Source of the DNA: Cordia subcordata
Lineage: Eukaryota > Streptophyta > Magnoliopsida > Boraginales > Cordiaceae
Assembly (NCBI GenBank): GCA_028554755.1
Contig: JAPTOF010000001.1
Span: forward strand, 198,501-262,500
DNA: 64,000 nt
Reading direction: 5' to 3'
Shown here: positions 57,854 to 64,000 of the stretch, in pieces
Layout: every line of letters begins with the position of its first letter
Position numbering within the stretch: position 1 is the stretch's first letter
Notes under the pieces: model-generated
Databases searched by the model: none
Told to the model about the DNA's origin: nothing
The model's input: only the letters and a program-made list of their open reading frames with translations
Position numbers and translations under genes: made by a program

Positions 57854-60800
57854 ATGGCTTCAAATCCTCCATTTCAGTTGGAGGATCAGACTGATGAGGA
57901 TTTCTTTGATAAATTGGTGAATGATGATGACGACGATGCAGATTTTAAGGCCACCGCTTCATCAGCCGTGGCAACCTCAGTCCCGTCGTTCTTTGATGGG
58001 AATGAATCAGATGAGGCTAAGGCCTTTGCAAATTTGAGCATTGGTGAGGTTAATGAGAATAATGCTAATACAACTGGGCTTGATGATTCTGGCAACAACA
58101 AGGGGTTGGAAGTTAATGGAGAAGTGGGAGAAGTAGTGGGTAATGAGATTAAAGCAGTGGCAACTGTGTCTGGTAATGTCGAGCAGATTAGTGGTGCATT
58201 AGTGTCAGGGGACGCTTTCAGGTTGAATAGCATGAATGAATCAAATAATGGGAATAATACTAGTGAGCCTTCGTCTGATTGTACCATGATCAGTCAGAGG
58301 AGTGGTTCTGTGGGTTCGGGTGTTAAGGAGGTGGGATGGAGTGCCTTTACTGCTGACTCCGCTTCAGAAGATAACAATGGGTTTGGTTCGTATTCAGATT
58401 TTTTCACTGAGTTGGGGGAAAATGCTAGAGATTCGGTGGGGAATGTGGGAGGAAGTTTGAATATCGAGTCAAAGGTTGTATCGGGGAATGAAGCGCATGA
58501 TTCGGCAAATGTAGGGAATTCAAATAATTATCCTCAGTATAAGGAGGGTTATGGTTATGGTGCTGCTGTGGATGAAGGTATGGGAGGGCAGGATCCAAAT
58601 AGTAGCCAGTATTGGGAGAATTTATATCCGGGTTGGAAGTATGATCCTACTACTGGGCAGTGGTATCAGGTGGATGGTTTTGGTGCTGTTGCAAATGCAC
58701 AAGGGAGTATGGAGTCTAATTCGGCTGCTGATTGGTCCACATCAGATGGGAAATCTGAGTTATCTTACTTGCAGAAAACTGCCCAATCTTCTGCTGGAAC
58801 TGTGGCTGAGAATGGTACAACAAAAAGTGTCACTAATTGGAATCAGGTGTCAAAGGTTAGTGAAGCAACTGAGACTGTTTCAAGCTGGAATCAAGTTTCG
58901 CAAGGGACTGACAGTACAGGGGTTGCATCAGATTGGAATCAGGTGCATCAAGTAAACAATGGGTATCCATCTCATATGGTGTTTGATCCTCAATATCCTG
59001 ATTGGTATTATGACACAGTCGCCCAAGAATGGTGTTCTTTGGACAGTTATAATGCATCTGTTCAGTCAGAGGTTCAAGCTCACGATCACTTGAATCAGAA
59101 TGGACATGCATTAACTGACACTTATACCAATAACAATGACCAGAAAACATATGGTATACATGGTCAAGTTAATAATCACACTGCTTCTCAGGGATTTAGC
59201 AGCCAAGGGCAAGATTACAATTGGGCAAGGCCTTTTACGAATTATGATCAGCAGGTTTCAAATGATTGGCAACCTGGAAATATTGTTGTGAATCAATCAG
59301 GACCTGAGTATAGTGGAAACCTGCAATTGGAGAACTATCAAGGGGAAAAGTTTTCTGAAAGGAACCATGTTAATCAGCAGAACTTGAATGAATATGGTGG
59401 AACGGTTTCATACTATGAGAAAGTTAATCAAGGTCAAAATGACTTCTCTGCTATGATGCAATCACGGAGCTTGGTTTCCAGCGGGAACTTCAGTCAGTAT
59501 TTTAGTCAATCCGTGCCTGAGCAAATCGAGCAGAAGCATGTCTCAAATGAGAATTATGACAATCAGAATTCAGCTTCCTTTTCCCAGCAACCTTTCCAGG
59601 CTGCAAATCAATACTCTTTTGCCCCAACTCCTGGAAGATCTTCAGCTGGTCGTCCTCCACATGCACTTGTTACTTTTGGATTTGGTGGGAAGCTCATTGT
59701 GGTGAAAGATAGTTCCTCTTCTGGGATTTCATCATTTGGAAATCAGGTCAGTCCATTGGTATTCATTATTTTTAACCTTCTTAATTGTGCTCTTATTAGG
59801 ACACTAAAAATGTTCCTTTTTTTGAAAAAAAAATTATTGTGCAGAGTTCTGTAGGATGCACTGTATCTGTTCTCAACTTGGCTGAAGTTGTCACTGAGAA
59901 AGCTGATGCGCCAAACCTTCAGCCTGGCGTTTGTAATTACTTTCGTGCCCTGTGCCAACAGTCCTTTCCTGGTCCTCTTACTGGTGGGAATGTTGGTACT
60001 AAGGAGTTGAATAAGTGGATTGATGAGAGGATCGCTAGTTCTGAGACTCCTGATACGGATTTCCAGAGGGGTGAAGTTTTGAAGCTGTTGCTTTCTTTGC
60101 TGAAAATAGCTTGCCAATATTACGGAAAACTGCGTTCTCCTTTTGGTACAGATACAGTATTGAAGGTAATGACTTAGTTGTTTGATAGCCACATTCCATC
60201 TATGCCCTTTTTAAGTAGTAAGAGTTCAGTATGATTGATTTTGTGGCTTTAGCGCCCTTAAGAGCTAACCATGTTCTTGTTCCAATTGCTAATCAAATAC
60301 GTTTTTCTGCAATTACACTGTTATCCAAATTGAACTTCCTTTACTCTTCTTCAAGCAGTTAGTCACAGTCTCTCTATTTTTTTTTTTTTTCCAAATTTTT
60401 AGATTTGTTCTCATTTTTTGTTAATTTTTGAGCTGAAATTATTCCCTCTTCTCTATTATCTTCCTTTCTAGGTGATCCATATTTTCAGCTACTATTTCTT
60501 GTTACTAGTACATTGAGTTGGCTAATATTATTTTTATTTCAATAGGAAAATGACCTTCCAGAATCTGCAGTTGCAAGATTGTTTGCAACTGCAAAAACGA
60601 ATGTAACACAGTCCAGTCAATATGGTGCTGTAACACATTGCTTGCAGAGCTTGGCTTCTGAAGAACAGATGCGGGTAATTCTGTCTTCCTCACAAGTTTG
60701 TTTCAATATCAATTGGCTTTTCTGGGATATACTAATAGTTGATAATACATGTTTTAGGCTACTGCTGCTGAGATTCAACGTCTTCTGGTTTCTGGCAGAA

Positions 60801-63800
60801 AGAAAGAGGCTTTACTTTGTGCGCAAGAGGGTCAACTGTGGGGGCCTGCTCTTGTACTTGCTGCACAACTTGGCAATCAGGTTATCTGGGAGACATTTCT
60901 TCTCTCCCTACAGCCTTTGAGCTTGAGTTCTCTCTTTGCTTCTTGGACTATTAAATCTTAGACTAAGTATTTCATACCATTTGCAGTTCTATGTTGATAC
61001 AGTGAAGCAAATGGCCCTTTGCCAACTAGTAGCAGGGTCACCATTGCGGACATTGTGTCTTTTAATTGCTGGGCAGCCAGCTGATGTATTTTCAACGGAC
61101 TCCACAGTTGGTAATAGCATGTCTGGTGCTATGAGTACCTTTCAACAAACTCCACAGGTATCAAATATATGACTTACTAATTTTTGTTTGTATTTCTTCT
61201 AACTTTCTTCTGGTTGTTGGTGGGCATAGTGTAAAATGTAGATCTCTTATCAAATTTGTTTGACTGTATTATCCTTTATTCATCACACTTCTTTCAAGTA
61301 TGTGCTTACGTCTGTCCTCAAAGTTGTTTCAAGCTGTTGTTACATATCAAAATGTCTGAGAGTGAGAAAAGTCAATGATGGTCTTCCTGATGACCTTTAT
61401 GTTCCTTGTTATCTATATTATGTATCATCTGAAAGCTAATCTTTTGACTGTAGCCGTTCGTGTCAAATAGCATGCTGGATTACTGGGAGGAGAATTTGGC
61501 TGTGATAGCTTCAAATAGAACGAAAGATGACGAACTTGTGCTCATTCATCTTGGAGATAGTTTATGGAAGGAGAGAAGCGATGTATGTTCTGGAGTTTGT
61601 ATCTATTACGCTACCCTTTTCAAATTCTGTGATGTTTGTATCTGAATTTTAGTTGTTTATATGAGCAGATAATTGCTGCGCACATCTGTTACTTGGTTGC
61701 GGAAGCAAATTTTGAGCCATACTCAGATGGTGCAAGATTGTGCCTGATAGGTGCGGATCACTGGAAATTACCCCGGACTTATGCAAGTCCAGAGGCTATT
61801 CAGGTGCTTTAAGTTGCCTTTGATTGTTAATGAATTTTTATCATCCTGATATTTGACTGTTTATTTTCGCGGCTATGTCTATATGGCTAAATAAAGTATG
61901 TTGACATCAGGTGCAACTTGTAGCGATATTGTACTGATCTTAGCGTTTCATATTTGACAGAGGACTGAGGTATATGAATATTCAATGGTTCTTGGGAACT
62001 CACAGTTTATCCTTGTCCCCTTTCAACCGTATAAGCTTGTGTATGCACATATGTTGGCTGAAGTTGGTAGGATGTCAGATGCACTGAAGTATGTAAGCAA
62101 GTTTTAAATATTCCCAATTAGTCATGAAAGTTTTTTCTGTTTTTCTTAGCAAAGTTATTTGCATCCAGGTATTGTCAAGCAGTGCTGAAATCACTTAAAA
62201 CTGGACGTGCTCCTGAGGTCGAAAGTCTCCGACAGTTGGTATCGTCTCTGGAAGAGAGAATAAAATCTCACCAACAGGTACATTTCTGTTTCAAGATATC
62301 TTCTATAATGTTCTACGGAGACCTGTAATTGGAAATTCCTGAATGCAGGGAGGATTTTCCACAAACTTGGCTCCTGCAAAATTGGTTGGTAAATTGCTCA
62401 ACCTTTTCGATAGTACTGCCCACCGTGTCGTTGGCGGCCTACCTCCCCCTGTGCCCTCAACATCAGGTGGCAGTGTACAGGGGACTGAACATTCTCACCA
62501 ATCAATGGGACCTAGAGTGTCAACTAGTCAATCGACAATGGTGATGTCATCATTGATGGCTTCAGCATCTATGGAGCCCATAAGTGAATCGGCCGCTGAT
62601 GGAAGTAGGATGACAAAGCATACTAGAAGTGTTTCAGAGCCAGACTTTGGAAGAAGTCCCAGACAGGTTAGTTGATTGGGTTCTTTGCATGTTAAAAATA
62701 CTAGCTAGCCATTAGTCAATGTATGCGAATGTTTTCTTTTACCTGATTGAAAATAGTTGAGGCCTTCTTATTTGTGTAAGATCAGGTTGATTCATCAAAG
62801 GATACAGGCTCCACAACTGGGCAAGGCAAGGCAGCATCCAGGTTTGGTCGCTTCGGTTTTGGCACTCAGCTCTTTCAGAAGACCGTAGGTTTAGTTCTTA
62901 GACCACGTCAAGACCGCCAGGTGAGTTATTTCACTTGTTGGCGGCAGGATTCTTTTTCTGATTCTTTGTTTTAAATAATTATGAATTTCGTTGCTGTGCC
63001 TTGATAAGTACTTACTGCCTTTTTTGTTTTGCTTTCTATAGGCTAAATTGGGTGAAACGAATAAATTTTATTATGATGAGAAACTTAAGAGATGGGTGGA
63101 GGAAGGGGCTGAACCTCCTGCTGAGGAAGCAGCCCTTCCTCCACCACCAACAGCTGCAACTTTCGAGAATGGGACATCGGATTACAACTTGAAGACTGCA
63201 TTGAATAGTGAAGGTTCTCGCAGCAGTGGGAGCCCAGAATTTAAAAGTCCCACTCCCATAGAACATAGTTCAGGAATTCCACCACTTCCACCCACATCCA
63301 ATCAATTCTCTGCTCGTGGGAGGATGGGTGTTCGATCAAGGTAACAAGGAAATGAATGCTCTTATTTATATTGAGGTTTCAGTGATTCACTTTGTCATTT
63401 ATACGGAAGAGTAGAAACAAGTAATGCTAAGATCTGCTTCCCATTTCTGAATTCAGGCCCGCAAAAAGACTAGATCATTTTGACTATTAATTTCCCTTAT
63501 TAAGGTTAAGCAATTGCTGATTTTGGTTTAAGGCAACTGAAAAGAGGGGTAAAAAGTAAAGATGAGTAAATATTTACAGGTATGATTTATCTGGATCAGG
63601 ACCATCAACTAATAAATAATATGCTTACAAGTTTGAACGTACAAAGAGGCCTGCCTAAAGGTTTAGTGAAGAACTGGCTGCGAGTGCATAATAGTATTTT
63701 CCCAACTGAATTTGTTTCATGTTTTGGCAGGTACGTTGACACATTCAACCAAGGTGGTGGTTATCCTACAAACTTATTCCCGTCTCCTTCTGTCCCATCT

Positions 63801-64000
63801 GTGAAACCTGCTGGTGTTGCCAACCCAAAATTCTTTGTTCCCTCACCCGCAACTGCTGCTGAGCAGCGAGTTGACAGTACAGCTGAGAGTGCTAGAGGTT
63901 CTTCAGCTACCGAGGAGAGTCCAGTCTCCACTACTAGTGGCTTGGCCCTGCCTCCTGTGACTTTGTCTTCCGTACCGATGCAAAAGTTTGCAAGCGTGGA
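57854..64000 (+). CDS. SEC16/MAG5-like ER-exit-site scaffold protein (3' end beyond window)
   Basis: A large scaffold that organises COPII coat assembly at ER exit sites, binding SEC13-SEC31 and SEC23 in other organisms. Exons in frame: 57854-59746, 59845-60165, 60546-60674, 60758-60880, 60987-61157, 61454-61582, 61669-61803, 61961-62088, 62169-62277, 62349-62666, 62786-62920, 63042-63340, 63731 to beyond 64000; 1,386 residues are visible. The acidic N-terminus holds two aromatic motifs, YPGWKYDPTTGQWYQVDG and YPDWYYDTVAQEWCSLDSY, and three WNQV repeats. The Sec16 central conserved domain starts near 604 (HALVTFGFGGKLIVVKDSS) and the helical C-terminal Sec16 domain follows to about 1046 (KKEALLCAQEGQLWGPALVL, SQFILVPFQPYKLVYAHMLA). 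A conserved C-terminal block GETNKFYYDEKLKRWVEEG starts about 1200. Resembles Arabidopsis At5g47480 (MAG5) and At5g47490. Only a short C-terminal piece should be missing. Confidence 0.93.

Overview
This is a low-GC, intron-rich nuclear segment from a flowering plant, almost certainly a eudicot. It shows GT-AG introns, AT-rich spacers full of (TA)n microsatellites, a decayed Ty1/copia element, MITE-like elements, and plant-specific families (QALGGH zinc fingers, an E-class PPR protein, a WAT1/EamA transporter). I see no tRNA, rRNA, CRISPR array or bacterial-type signal. Exon models were built by hand from reading frames, splice dinucleotides and recalled family conservation. Junctions are internally frame-consistent but have no transcript support.

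Layout. (1) 0.7-12.9 kb, plus strand: a large Agenet-domain protein resembling Arabidopsis G2484-1, about 2,180 aa in 13 or 14 coding exons behind a probable 5'-UTR intron. (2) 14.3-19.7 kb, minus strand: a nine-exon O-fucosyltransferase-family protein, 577 aa. (3) 19.7-29.6 kb: repeat-rich spacer holding a 5.3-kb decayed Ty1/copia retrotransposon (24140-29467). (4) 29.6-30.8 kb, minus strand: an intronless matrix metalloproteinase, 374 aa. (5) 34.2-36.8 kb, plus strand: a small NFD6/NOXY2-like mitochondrial protein with two possible C-termini. (6) 37.4-39.0 kb, minus strand: an intronless E-class PPR protein. (7) 40.2-43.0 kb, plus strand: a seven-exon WAT1-related/EamA transporter, 365 aa. 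(8) 46.4-47.9 kb, plus strand: a three-finger C2H2 protein. (9) 48-54 kb: spacer with a TIR element that has a gypsy-like solo LTR nested in it. (10) 54.8-55.9 kb, plus strand: a second three-finger C2H2 protein with a canonical EAR motif. (11) 57.9 kb to the window end: a SEC16/MAG5-like ER-exit-site scaffold, cut off at the right edge.

The genes do not form a pathway. What joins them is conserved gene order: the NFD6-like, PPR, WAT1 and SEC16 run resembles Arabidopsis At5g47455-At5g47490, and the C2H2, WAT1, MMP and O-fucosyltransferase set resembles At4g16610-At4g16650. Those locus names are recalled, not looked up. I found no convincing undescribed multi-gene system. The most notable signals are the nested transposon structure at 50.3-52.9 kb, a 76/68-bp motif shared by two distant spacers, alternative C-termini of the small mitochondrial protein, overlapping upstream ORFs in the Agenet gene leader, and hairpin-rich tandem repeats in the copia leader.
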